Of a stretch of 5,978 nucleotides of DNA, positions 1 to 5,978 are shown one piece after another (positions within the stretch are counted from its first letter, which is position 1; the number at the start of each line of letters is the position of its first letter). The notes under the pieces were generated by a model, which searched no databases, was not told where the DNA came from, and saw only the letters and a list, made by a program, of their open reading frames with translations. The position numbers and the translations under genes were made by a program. Origin of the DNA: Desulfuromusa sp. (GTDB taxonomy: Bacteria > Desulfobacterota > Desulfuromonadia > Desulfuromonadales > Geopsychrobacteraceae); the NCBI GenBank assembly GCA_023145655.1, contig JAGLDI010000027.1, positions 1-5,978 on the forward strand, in the 5' to 3' direction.

Positions 1-953
1 ATAAAACCTTTTTCAAAATCGGTATGGATCACCCCAGCAGCTTGGGGTGCCAACATCCCATCAGAAACCGTCCAGGCACGGACCTCTTTTGGACCGGCGG
101 TAAAATAGGTGATCAAACCAAGCAATTGGTAGCCGGCGTGAATGGTCCGCTCAAGACCTGCTTCTTCCAACCCCAGTTCCTGCAAAAACTCCTGTTTCTC
201 TGCGCTTTCCAGTTCCGCAATTTCTGCCTCAATCTTACCACAGATAGTGACCACCTCAGCCCCTTCTGACAATGCATGGTCTTGTACTTTTTGAACAAAT
301 GGATGGGCCCCTTCAAGGTCATCCTCAGCCACATTGGTAACATAGAGAACCGGTTTCATGGTGATCAGGTAAATCTCAGAAATCAGGCGGCGCTCTTCCG
401 CAGCAAGGATTACCGATCGGGCTGGCAAACCATCATTCAAGGCGGTTGCCAATTTTTCCAGAACTTGAAGCTCGGCCTGTAACTGTTTATCGCCGCTTTT
501 AGCTTGTTTCTTACCACGGAGAATCCGCTTATCAATGCTATCAAGATCGGCAAGATTCAACTCGGTCTGAATCACATCAATATCACGAAGGGGATCAATA
601 CTTCCATCGATATGGACAACATTTTCATCCTCAAAACAACGAACAATATGGGCAATGGCATCCACCTGGCGGATATGACCGAGAAACTGGTTTCCCAATC
701 CCTCGCCCTGACTGGCACCACGAACCAACCCGGCAATATCAACAAATTCCATGACTGTTGGAACAATATCCTGAGGATTGACAATTTTTGCCAATGCAGC
801 CAAGCGTTGATCTGGAACGGCAACAACTCCGACATTGGGTTCTATAGTACAAAAAGGGTAGTTAGCTGATTCAGCACCCGCTGAGGTAATTGCATTAAAT
901 ATTGTCGATTTTCCCACATTCGGCAGCCCGACAATGCCACACTTGAATCCCAT
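1..953 (-). CDS. ychF: Ribosome-binding ATPase YchF, partial (C-terminal end beyond left edge)
   Basis: This is an Obg-family P-loop protein (YchF/OLA1) that prefers ATP to GTP and binds ribosomes in the cytoplasm; it is a core translation-associated factor. The frame is open from the ATG at 953 to the window edge and gives 317 residues; the family is usually about 363 long, so roughly 45 residues are missing. Visible parts are the Walker A motif GLPNVGKST at residues 9-17, a switch-I stretch YPFCTIEPN (32-40), G3 [10 protein letters not shown] (71-80), a charged helical insert (about 129-200), the family-specific G4 replacement NVAE (207-210, in place of NKxD, which explains ATP preference), and the start of the TGS domain from about residue 278 ([13 protein letters not shown]). 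The ATG has AGGA 7 nt upstream (961-964). It follows hppA by 121 bp, behind a terminator, so it is probably fed by readthrough or by a promoter I could not identify. Confidence 0.96.
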   Translation of the reverse strand, partial: MGFKCGIVGLPNVGKSTIFNAITSAGAESANYPFCTIEPNVGVVAVPDQRLAALAKIVNPQDIVPTVMEFVDIAGLVRGASQGEGLGNQFLGHIRQVDAIAHIVRCFEDENVVHIDGSIDPLRDIDVIQTELNLADLDSIDKRILRGKKQAKSGDKQLQAELQVLEKLATALNDGLPARSVILAAEERRLISEIYLITMKPVLYVTNVAEDDLEGAHPFVQKVQDHALSEGAEVVTICGKIEAEIAELESAEKQEFLQELGLEEAGLERTIHAGYQLLGLITYFTAGPKEVRAWTVSDGMLAPQAAGVIHTDFEKGF

Positions 954-965
954 AAATTTTTCCTG

Positions 966-1003
966 TAAAAATAAAGATAGCCGGAGCATAAGCCCCGGCT
1001 ATC
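966..1003 (-). terminator. Intrinsic terminator after hppA, immediately upstream of the ychF ribosome binding site
   Basis: A perfect 9-bp GC-rich stem pairs 976-984 with 995-1003 (GATAGCCGG / CCGGCTATC). After one A·C mismatch it adds two more pairs around a 4-nt loop. Read on the minus strand, the stem is followed directly by TTTATTTTTA (966-975), the U-tract of a rho-independent terminator. It lies between the hppA stop and ychF, and the U-tract ends next to the ychF Shine-Dalgarno (961-964). It therefore probably ends or attenuates the prs–rplY–pth–hppA transcript before ychF. Confidence 0.85.
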
Positions 1004-1016
1004 TGGTCAATCAGTA

Positions 1017-1055
1017 AATTCTGGGGACAGGTACTCGATACGTCTCCCCAGAATT
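1017..1055. repeat. Perfect 11-bp inverted repeat, possible REP/MITE-like palindrome
   Basis: AATTCTGGGGA at 1017-1027 is matched exactly by its reverse complement at 1045-1055, around a 17-nt centre that contains a smaller GTA/TAC pairing (1031-1033 with 1039-1041). Neither strand has a proper T-run after the stem, so it is not a standard terminator. The arms resemble, from memory, the short 'aattctggggaca' palindromes scattered through some proteobacterial genomes, often near REP-associated tyrosine transposases. That family assignment is inference. It could also be an mRNA 3'-end stabilising stem for hppA. Confidence 0.6.
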
Positions 1056-1074
1056 CAAACACACACTATGTTTA

Positions 1075-3090
1075 TCAAACCAACAATGGAGCAATGACCA
1101 ATGCAACAACACTCATCAGCTTGATGAGAATATTCATAGCTGGTCCAGAAGTATCCTTGAAGGGGTCACCGACAGTATCGCCAATAACAGCAGCAGCATG
1201 AGCATCACTACCTTTACCTTCACCTTCGAGCTGACCACTCTCAATATATTTCTTTGCATTATCCCAGGCACCGCCACCATTGGACATCATCAGTGCCAGC
1301 AGGACACCGCACACGGTTGCACCGGCAAGCATGCCACCCAAAGCTTCCTTACCCAAAAGAAAACCGATCAAAACTGGGGCAGCAACTGCGATAACACCGG
1401 GGAGGATCATCTCTCTTAAAGCAGCTTTAGCAGAGATATCTACACAGCGTTGAGAGTCGGGCTTAACGCCCTCCTTACCTTCGAGCAGACCTGGAGTTTC
1501 ACGGAACTGACGGCGAATCTCATCGACCATCGCCCCGGCAGCCCGGCCAACACTAGTCATCGTTAATGCCCCCATAAAGAATGGCAGAGCACCACCGATC
1601 AACAAGCCAATAACAACCATCGGGTTGATCAGATTGATTACCTCAAGACCAACTGTCGTTGCATAAGCAGAGAATAGAGCCAACGCAGTTAAAGCAGCTG
1701 AACCAATGGCAAACCCTTTACCGATTGCAGCAGTAGTATTGCCGATTGCATCCAGACCATCAGTGATCTTCCGGACATCAGGTCCCAGGCCGGCCATTTC
1801 GGAGATACCACCAGCATTATCAGCAATCGGACCATATGCATCAACCGTCATAGTGACGCCAACTGTTGCTAACATTCCAACTGCTGCGATTCCGATACCG
1901 TAGAGACCGGCAAAGTAATTTGCAGTGAAAATACTGATACAGATAATGACAATTGGCAGAGCGGTCGATTCAAGACCTACAGCTAATCCATGAATAATGT
2001 TAGTCGCAGGACCGGTTTTACTGGCCTCGGCAATCCGGGTCACTGGAGCCTTTGCAGTATAGTACTCGGTAATCTGGCCTATTGCGATACCCGCCAGAGT
2101 ACCCGCCAGAATCGCCCAGAATATCCCGGTATTAAGACCGACAACCTGAATGTAGATAAAAGCAGCAACCAGAAAACCGCCAGCGGCAACAAAGGTTGTA
2201 TAGTGTAAAGCCTTGGCTGGATCCATCCCTTTGAGGACTCTCATTGAGCCGATTCCCAAGAAGGAGAAAAGCAATCCAATCATCGCCAGAGCTAACGGTA
2301 GCAACATCGCACTGGCTTGAACACCAGTACCTACACCCAATTTAGCCAACAATGCTGGGCTGGCAGCAGCAGCAATTGCCATTGTCGCGATAATAGAACC
2401 AACATACGATTCAAAAATGTCGGCACCCATTCCCGCCGTATCACCGACACAATCACCAACATTATCAGCAATGACACCAGGGTTACGTGGATCATCCTCA
2501 GGAATGCCGGCCTCAACCTTACCAACCAGGTCGGCACCAACATCGGCAGCTTTGGTATAGATACCACCACCGACACGGGCAAACAGGGCGATGGAGGAAG
2601 CACCCATGGCAAAACCAGTAATGTATTTAGAAGTTTCTGGACTACCACCAAAGAAAATATAAGCAATACCAACACCAACCAGACCCAAGGATGCAACTGC
2701 CAATCCCATAACGGCACCGCCGTTAAAAGAGACTTCCAACGCTTTAGCCTGCCCATGTGCACGAGCAGCTTCACAAGTTCTAACATTGGCTCGGGTTGCT
2801 GCTTTCATGCCGATAAAACCGCAAGTCATGGAACAGGCAGCACCACCAAGAAAAGCCAGTGCTGTCTGAATGTTCATGGCGACCGCAATCAGAATGAATA
2901 CGACAACAATAAAGATGGCCAGCACCCGATACTCACGACCGAGAAAAGCCATGGCTCCGTTGTGGATATCATCAGAAATCTCACGCATCTTCTCATTACC
3001 GACCGGCTGTGCTTTAACCATGTTGTAGAGCACAATCGCGATCACAAATCCGACTATTCCTAGAATAGGAGCCCACATTTGCAGTTGCAT
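1075..3090 (-). CDS. hppA: K+-dependent membrane-bound ion-translocating pyrophosphatase
   Basis: This integral membrane enzyme hydrolyses pyrophosphate and pumps H+ and/or Na+ out of the cytoplasm. At 671 aa it is full length, with many hydrophobic segments throughout (family: 16 helices). Substrate motifs are [11 protein letters not shown] (183-193), EDDPRNP (198-204), [10 protein letters not shown] (208-217), [12 protein letters not shown] (417-428), [12 protein letters not shown] (604-615) and [14 protein letters not shown] (637-650). In [10 protein letters not shown] (450-459) the position that is Lys in K+-independent enzymes is Ala454, and Gly457 replaces Thr; both mark the K+-dependent class. 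Glu227 in FESYVG (226-231) sits where K+-dependent pumps, including Na+ pumps, carry the TM6 glutamate; H+ versus Na+ specificity cannot be settled by eye. The ATG has a strong SD (GAGAGGTGA, 3098-3106) 7 nt upstream. It starts 30 bp after pth, so it is probably cotranscribed, and a terminator follows it. Its position between pth and ychF is the least standard part of the cluster. Confidence 0.98.
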   Translation of the reverse strand: MQLQMWAPILGIVGFVIAIVLYNMVKAQPVGNEKMREISDDIHNGAMAFLGREYRVLAIFIVVVFILIAVAMNIQTALAFLGGAACSMTCGFIGMKAATRANVRTCEAARAHGQAKALEVSFNGGAVMGLAVASLGLVGVGIAYIFFGGSPETSKYITGFAMGASSIALFARVGGGIYTKAADVGADLVGKVEAGIPEDDPRNPGVIADNVGDCVGDTAGMGADIFESYVGSIIATMAIAAAASPALLAKLGVGTGVQASAMLLPLALAMIGLLFSFLGIGSMRVLKGMDPAKALHYTTFVAAGGFLVAAFIYIQVVGLNTGIFWAILAGTLAGIAIGQITEYYTAKAPVTRIAEASKTGPATNIIHGLAVGLESTALPIVIICISIFTANYFAGLYGIGIAAVGMLATVGVTMTVDAYGPIADNAGGISEMAGLGPDVRKITDGLDAIGNTTAAIGKGFAIGSAALTALALFSAYATTVGLEVINLINPMVVIGLLIGGALPFFMGALTMTSVGRAAGAMVDEIRRQFRETPGLLEGKEGVKPDSQRCVDISAKAALREMILPGVIAVAAPVLIGFLLGKEALGGMLAGATVCGVLLALMMSNGGGAWDNAKKYIESGQLEGEGKGSDAHAAAVIGDTVGDPFKDTSGPAMNILIKLMSVVALVIAPLLV

Positions 3091-3120
3091 TCGTTCTTCA
3101 CCTCTCTGTGTGTGTTAGTA

Positions 3121-3693
3121 TTAATCTAGCAGATTGTAGTTATTGAATAAATTCATTGCCTCAGTTGCCCCGCTTGATAATATTTTTTCAACCGCGTCAG
3201 CAGCAGTATCAAGTAACTGAGGAAGTAACTTTTGTTCATTTGTAGAAAACCGACTCAGAACATGCCCTGTCACATTGCCATGTTCCGGTCGTCCAATACC
3301 GACACGCAACCGAACAAAATTATTGCAGCCCAGAACAGCGATAATATCCCGCAAGCCGTTATGACCACCATGGCCACCATCAGCCTTGACCCGTAAACGG
3401 CCAAAGGGGAGATCCAGATCATCATAAATCACAATCAAATCCCCCGGTTCAATTCTGAGGGATTGATAAGCGGCATTCACGCTGGAACCACTGCAATTCA
3501 TAAAGGCTTGAGGCAGGAGAACAGTTGTTTCACAGCCTCCCACCCGACCAACCCCATAGATGCCCTGGTAACCTTTTTTTTTCAGTACAACCCGGTGAGA
3601 CCGAGCAACCTGCTCAGCCACCATGAATCCAATATTATGTCGAGTTGCTGAGTATTTATCGCCAGGGTTTCCCAACCCAACCAATAGTTTCAC
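3121..3693 (-). CDS. pth: Peptidyl-tRNA hydrolase
   Basis: This cytoplasmic enzyme cleaves the ester bond of peptidyl-tRNAs that drop off ribosomes, recycling tRNA. At 190 aa it matches the bacterial Pth family. Key residues are in place (E. coli equivalents in brackets): Asn9 (N10) in GLGNPG, the catalytic His19 (H20) in TRHN, Met65-Asn66 (M67-N68) in FMNCSG, Asp91 (D93) in YDDLDLP, and Asn112 (N114) in GGHGGHNGLRD, followed by RLRVGIGRP (128-136). The start is GTG at 3693, because MKLLVGLGNPG aligns with the family N-terminus directly from there; the SD is weak (GGA at 3700-3702, 6 nt upstream), so expression may depend on coupling to rplY, which stops 20 bp before. The rplY–pth pairing is widespread in bacteria. 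The stop is TAA, and hppA follows after 30 bp. Confidence 0.98.
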   Translation of the reverse strand: MKLLVGLGNPGDKYSATRHNIGFMVAEQVARSHRVVLKKKGYQGIYGVGRVGGCETTVLLPQAFMNCSGSSVNAAYQSLRIEPGDLIVIYDDLDLPFGRLRVKADGGHGGHNGLRDIIAVLGCNNFVRLRVGIGRPEHGNVTGHVLSRFSTNEQKLLPQLLDTAADAVEKILSSGATEAMNLFNNYNLLD

Positions 3694-3713
3694 CCTAAAT
3701 CCAGTTGTAAAGG

Positions 3714-4370
3714 TTATTCAGCCGCAGCTTCGTCACCTTCGGCAACATCCTCACCTTCAACTTCACCTTCAACTGCCTCCAACTCGTCCTCATCAACAAC
3801 TTCAACCTCTTCTTTAATAATACTCAAGGTGATCACGGTGAAGTTAACATCATGGACCAGTTCAACCCCAGCAGGGGCCGTGACTTCTTCAATATGGATC
3901 GTGTCACCAATCTCAAGTGCAGTGACATCAATATCGACTGATTGTGGAACCTCTGTTGGTAGACAAAGAACCTCCAACTCATTCCGGACCAGCTGCAGAG
4001 AACCACCCTCTGCCTGCCCGACAGCAGTCCCGATAACATTGATCGGTACCATGAATGTAGATTTTTCCTTGAGATTGATCGCATAAAAATCAGCACTGAT
4101 CATATCACGGCGGATTGGATGAACATTTGCCTCCTTCAGGATAACAACCTTGCCATCAAGCCCCGCGGCACCTTTCAAAGTAATCAGAGTATTCAATCCA
4201 GTTTCACCAGAAACAGCATTTTCAAGCTCCTTCGGGTTTACAGTAATTGTTATTGTTTCAAACCCCTTACCATAAACAACCGCTGGCAATCTTCCTGCTG
4301 CTCTTAACTTGCGGGCAACACCTTTACCGCTTTTTTCACGAATATCAACATTCAGTTCTACTTGAGCCAT
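3714..4370 (-). CDS. rplY: 50S ribosomal protein L25, long TL5/CTC form
   Basis: This 5S rRNA-binding protein of the large ribosomal subunit is of the two-domain form (general stress protein CTC / TL5), not the short E. coli type of about 94 aa. The 218 residues comprise an N-terminal L25 beta-barrel (about 4-92, with GKGVARKLRAAGRLPAVVYG at 16-35 and NVHPIRRDM at 82-90), a C-terminal beta domain (about 95-185, containing LCLPTEVPQSVDIDV and IGDTIHI), and an acidic tail at 187-218 with 17 Asp/Glu among 32 residues and no basic residue. The ATG at 4370 has GGAGG (4379-4383) 8 nt upstream, a strong SD suited to a ribosomal protein. It follows prs by 36 bp and precedes pth by 20 bp. Part of the tail is built from a small DNA duplication (listed separately). 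Confidence 0.97.
   Translation of the reverse strand: MAQVELNVDIREKSGKGVARKLRAAGRLPAVVYGKGFETITITVNPKELENAVSGETGLNTLITLKGAAGLDGKVVILKEANVHPIRRDMISADFYAINLKEKSTFMVPINVIGTAVGQAEGGSLQLVRNELEVLCLPTEVPQSVDIDVTALEIGDTIHIEEVTAPAGVELVHDVNFTVITLSIIKEEVEVVDEDELEAVEGEVEGEDVAEGDEAAAE
3751..3774. repeat. Tandem 12-bp duplication inside the rplY acidic tail
   Basis: TCACCTTCAACT occurs twice back to back (3751-3762 and 3763-3774), in frame with rplY, and encodes a repeated four-residue Glu-Val-Glu-Gly unit in the acidic C-terminal tail. Being a multiple of three, gain or loss of a unit would change tail length without breaking the gene. Confidence 0.85.
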
Positions 4371-4406
4371 CTATCTGTCCTCCATCATTAAGGAAACTAA
4401 TTCCGT

Positions 4407-5345
4407 TTATACAAAAAGTGAGCTGACCGATTCAGCATTATGGGTGCGGCGGATTGCCTCCGCCAGCAAATGACTAACCGACAAGCGATGCAAAGTATCA
4501 CACTGAGCTAGTTTTTCCTGAGAGTGAATTGTATCGGTAATAAAAACTTTTTTCAGAGGGCTCTCAGTAATTCGTTCCAGAGCAGGACCGGAAAGCACAC
4601 CATGGGTTGCACAGGCGTAAACATCAGCGGCACCCTGTTCCTGCAAAGCAGAAGCTGCCGCACAAAGGGTTCCTGCGGTATCAATCATGTCATCAATAAT
4701 GACACAATTTTTCCCCTTCACATCACCAATAATATGCATCACCTCGGCAACATTTGGACCACTACGCCGTTTATCAATAATTGCCAGACCGGCGTGAAGT
4801 CGCTTAGCAAATGCCCGAGCACGTTCAGTTCCTCCAGCATCAGGGGAGACGATTATCAAATCAGAAAAGTTTTGCTGCCGGATTTCACCAAGCATGACCG
4901 GGGCTGCGTAAAGATGATCTACGGGAATATCAAAAAATCCCTGAATTTGCCCGGCATGGAGATCCATGGTCAAAAGCCGATCAATCCCAGCAACAGACAT
5001 CATATCAGCAACCAGTTTTGCGGTGATAGGAGCCCTTGGAGCCACTTTGCGATCCTGTCTCGCATAACCAAAGTAAGGAACAACTGCATTGATCCGTGCA
5101 GCAGATGCCCGTTTTAAAGCATCAACCATTACCAGCAGTTCCATCAGATTATGATTAGCGGGCGAAGATGTTGATTGAATAACATAAACATCTCGACCGC
5201 GGACATTCTCACCAATCTCTACCAGAATCTCACCATCTGAAAAAGTTCTGACCTTAGCATTCCCGGTGGTGACATTCAGATGCTGACAAATATCATTGGC
5301 GAGTGGCTGATTAGAATTACCAGCAAAAATCTTAATCATCCCCAC
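4407..5345 (-). CDS. prs: Ribose-phosphate pyrophosphokinase (PRPP synthetase)
   Basis: This cytoplasmic enzyme converts ribose 5-phosphate and ATP to PRPP and AMP, supplying purine, pyrimidine, NAD, histidine and tryptophan synthesis. At 312 aa it is the class I bacterial length. Motifs are FSDGEI (35-40), [11 protein letters not shown] (90-100), the Mg/ATP site [12 protein letters not shown] (127-138, with His130), the flexible catalytic loop KRRSG (192-196), and the PRPP-binding loop DDMIDTAGT (218-226). The start is uncertain by two codons: GTG at 5345 has AAAGG (5356-5360) 10 nt upstream, while ATG at 5339 is 16 nt from that site and has only GGGG touching it. The GTG start gives MGMIKIF, close to the E. 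coli MPDMKLF layout, so it is slightly favoured. It lies 107 bp after tRNA-Gln and 36 bp before rplY, and heads the run prs–rplY–pth–hppA. Confidence 0.98.
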   Translation of the reverse strand: MGMIKIFAGNSNQPLANDICQHLNVTTGNAKVRTFSDGEILVEIGENVRGRDVYVIQSTSSPANHNLMELLVMVDALKRASAARINAVVPYFGYARQDRKVAPRAPITAKLVADMMSVAGIDRLLTMDLHAGQIQGFFDIPVDHLYAAPVMLGEIRQQNFSDLIIVSPDAGGTERARAFAKRLHAGLAIIDKRRSGPNVAEVMHIIGDVKGKNCVIIDDMIDTAGTLCAAASALQEQGAADVYACATHGVLSGPALERITESPLKKVFITDTIHSQEKLAQCDTLHRLSVSHLLAEAIRRTHNAESVSSLFV

Positions 5346-5381
5346 AGGTCATCTACCTTTTCTGGCTGGAAGAACGCAAAA

Positions 5382-5414
5382 TGGTTGAATTATGCCAGCT
5401 GCAAAATTCAACCA
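5382..5414 (-). promoter_or_regulatory. Hairpin in the tRNA-Gln–prs leader (processing, stabilising or attenuator stem)
   Basis: A perfect 10-bp stem pairs 5382-5391 with 5405-5414 (arm TGGTTGAATT). Past an A·A mismatch it continues with three more pairs (5393-5395 with 5401-5403) closing a 5-nt loop. On the minus strand it is followed by only TTTTGCG (5375-5381), a short U-run that would make at best a weak terminator. It sits 38 nt downstream of the tRNA 3' end and 36 nt upstream of the prs GTG. A role in separating tRNA from mRNA or damping readthrough into prs is inferred; the structure itself is directly visible. Confidence 0.6.
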
Positions 5415-5452
5415 ACCCGGACTGAAATTTTTATTCGCTAACTACAATAAAA

Positions 5453-5527
5453 TGGCTGGGGCACCAGGGATCGAACCTGGGAATGCCGGAATCAAAATCC
5501 GGTGCCTTACCGCTTGGCCATGCCCCA
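5453..5527 (-). tRNA. tRNA-Gln (anticodon UUG)
   Basis: This is a 75-nt cloverleaf with the 3' CCA encoded (5453-5455). The acceptor stem TGGGGCA pairs with TGCCCCA, followed by discriminator G, as expected for glutamine. The anticodon stem is CCGGA/TCCGG with loop TTTTGAT, giving anticodon TTG. The T arm has stem CCAGG/CCTGG around TTCGATC. The D arm contains the GGCCAAGCGGTAAGGC pattern typical of tRNA-Gln. A promoter lies just upstream, and prs follows after 107 bp, possibly on the same primary transcript. Confidence 0.97.
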
Positions 5528-5577
5528 TTAAACTTTCAAAAATCATCAAAAACAAATATTAGATAGTAAACCGGCAG

Positions 5578-5606
5578 CTTTTACCCAAGTTGGTTTCTAC
5601 TGTCAA
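5578..5606 (-). promoter_or_regulatory. Sigma70-type promoter for tRNA-Gln and probably the prs operon
   Basis: On the minus strand a perfect -35 TTGACA (5601-5606) is followed by exactly 17 bp and then TAAAAG (5578-5583), a 4-of-6 match to the -10 hexamer. The next bases, CTGCCGG, form a GC-rich discriminator of the kind seen at stringently controlled stable-RNA promoters. The predicted start falls about 40 nt before the tRNA 5' end. It is placed in the gap after ispE, as expected for a new transcription unit. Confidence 0.65.
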
Positions 5607-5625
5607 CCTAAAATTTTCTGGCCAA

Positions 5626-5978
5626 TCAAATCGGGTGAACTGGATATATCCACCAATCCGTCTCAGCAGTCAGCTCTTCAGCCGCCTTATTCGCCGCTGT
5701 AAAATCTGTAAAAACCCCAAAAACTGTAGCTCCGCTGCCAGACATCAAAGCACCTAGGGCTCCCAGATCAAGCAACTTCTGCTTAATTTCTACTATAAGT
5801 GGAAACTGTTGCAGAGTCACCGACTCAAGATCATTGTGCAATGCGGCACAAAGGTCATCTCTTGTCACAACAGAAAACCTTGGAAGGTTAGCCAGTTCAC
5901 CCCCTTTTGTCAACTGTAATCTTCGGTAAACATCGGCGGTAGAAACAGCTATTCCTGGATTAATTAACAGATAAGCAA
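5626..5978 (-). CDS. ispE: 4-diphosphocytidyl-2-C-methyl-D-erythritol kinase, partial (N-terminal part beyond right edge)
   Basis: This GHMP-family kinase of the non-mevalonate (MEP) isoprenoid pathway phosphorylates CDP-methylerythritol with ATP in the cytoplasm. Only the last 116 codons are present, from the window edge to the TGA at 5626-5628; the family is about 280-290 aa, so some 60% is missing. Recognisable stretches, numbered in the fragment, are NPGIAVST (6-13, followed by a VYRR helix), NDLE (48-51) and the GHMP C-terminal glycine-rich motif LMSGSGATVFGVF (77-89) typical of IspE. The frame runs open to the right edge, so an internal TTG at 5913 is not the start. It is separated from tRNA-Gln by 98 bp that contain a promoter. 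ispE followed by tRNA-Gln and prs is a common arrangement in Geobacter-like bacteria, by recollection. Confidence 0.93.
   Translation of the reverse strand, partial: AYLLINPGIAVSTADVYRRLQLTKGGELANLPRFSVVTRDDLCAALHNDLESVTLQQFPLIVEIKQKLLDLGALGALMSGSGATVFGVFTDFTAANKAAEELTAETDWWIYPVHPI

Noticed and set aside
1017..1055. Palindrome as a second terminator for hppA
   Set aside because: The minus-strand sequence after the stem is TTTACTG, without a real U-tract, while the downstream hairpin at 976-1003 has a proper one.
2331..2786. 151-codon minus-strand open frame inside hppA in another frame
   Set aside because: It is fully inside hppA, and the product is a Leu/Val-rich frame-shifted reading of the membrane helices.
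2317..3063. Long open frame (248 codons) on the plus strand opposite hppA
   Set aside because: It lies entirely antisense to a well-supported gene, its product is rich in Thr/Asn/Ser with no recognisable domain, and it reflects hppA codon composition.
4524..5117. 197-codon plus-strand open frame opposite prs
   Set aside because: It is antisense to prs, with no recognisable motif or promoter and an unlikely composition; it is a shadow of the real gene.
5391..5417. Possible prs promoter with TTGGTT and CATAAT on the minus strand
   Set aside because: The spacer is only 15 bp, the -35 match is poor, and both elements fall within the hairpin arms; the upstream tRNA promoter is much better.
1..5978. 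CRISPR array, prophage, toxin-antitoxin or defence system
   Set aside because: No spaced repeats, no integrase, transposase or small paired genes are seen; every substantial open frame is either a core gene or its shadow.

Overview
The window is a compact stretch of bacterial housekeeping DNA, and every recognised gene lies on the minus strand, so transcription runs from right to left. In that direction the order is: ispE (3' part only), tRNA-Gln(UUG), prs, rplY (long L25/CTC type), pth, hppA, and ychF (cut by the left edge). The cluster prs–rplY–pth–ychF behind ispE and a tRNA-Gln is, from memory, typical of Desulfuromonadota/Geobacter-like 'Deltaproteobacteria' (Desulfuromonas, Pelobacter and relatives). 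The moderate base composition and the K+-dependent type of membrane pyrophosphatase fit that group. The genus cannot be fixed from this sequence.

Region by region: 5626-5978 holds the last 116 codons of ispE (isoprenoid precursor synthesis). The 98-bp gap 5528-5625 holds a good sigma70-type promoter (TTGACA, 17-bp spacer, TAAAAG) reading towards tRNA-Gln at 5453-5527. A 107-bp leader with a strong hairpin (5382-5414) separates the tRNA from prs. From prs to hppA the genes are packed 36, 20 and 30 bp apart on one strand, which suggests a single transcription unit. The 121-bp gap between hppA and ychF (954-1074) is the most structured non-coding piece: a perfect 11-bp palindrome of possible mobile-repeat type, followed by a clear intrinsic terminator that ends just before the ychF ribosome binding site. 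There is no gene-free stretch longer than about 121 bp.

The genes join translation (tRNA-Gln, L25, peptidyl-tRNA hydrolase, the ribosome-associated ATPase YchF) with nucleotide and pyrophosphate metabolism (PRPP synthetase, ion-pumping pyrophosphatase). A functional link is plausible but inferred: PRPP made by Prs is used in reactions that release pyrophosphate, which HppA can hydrolyse to energise the membrane.

I see no prophage, CRISPR array, defence island or unknown gene, and no convincing sign of a new biological system. The points worth a second look are the placement of hppA inside a translation gene cluster, the two structured elements before ychF, the tRNA–prs leader hairpin, and a small tandem duplication in the acidic tail of rplY.
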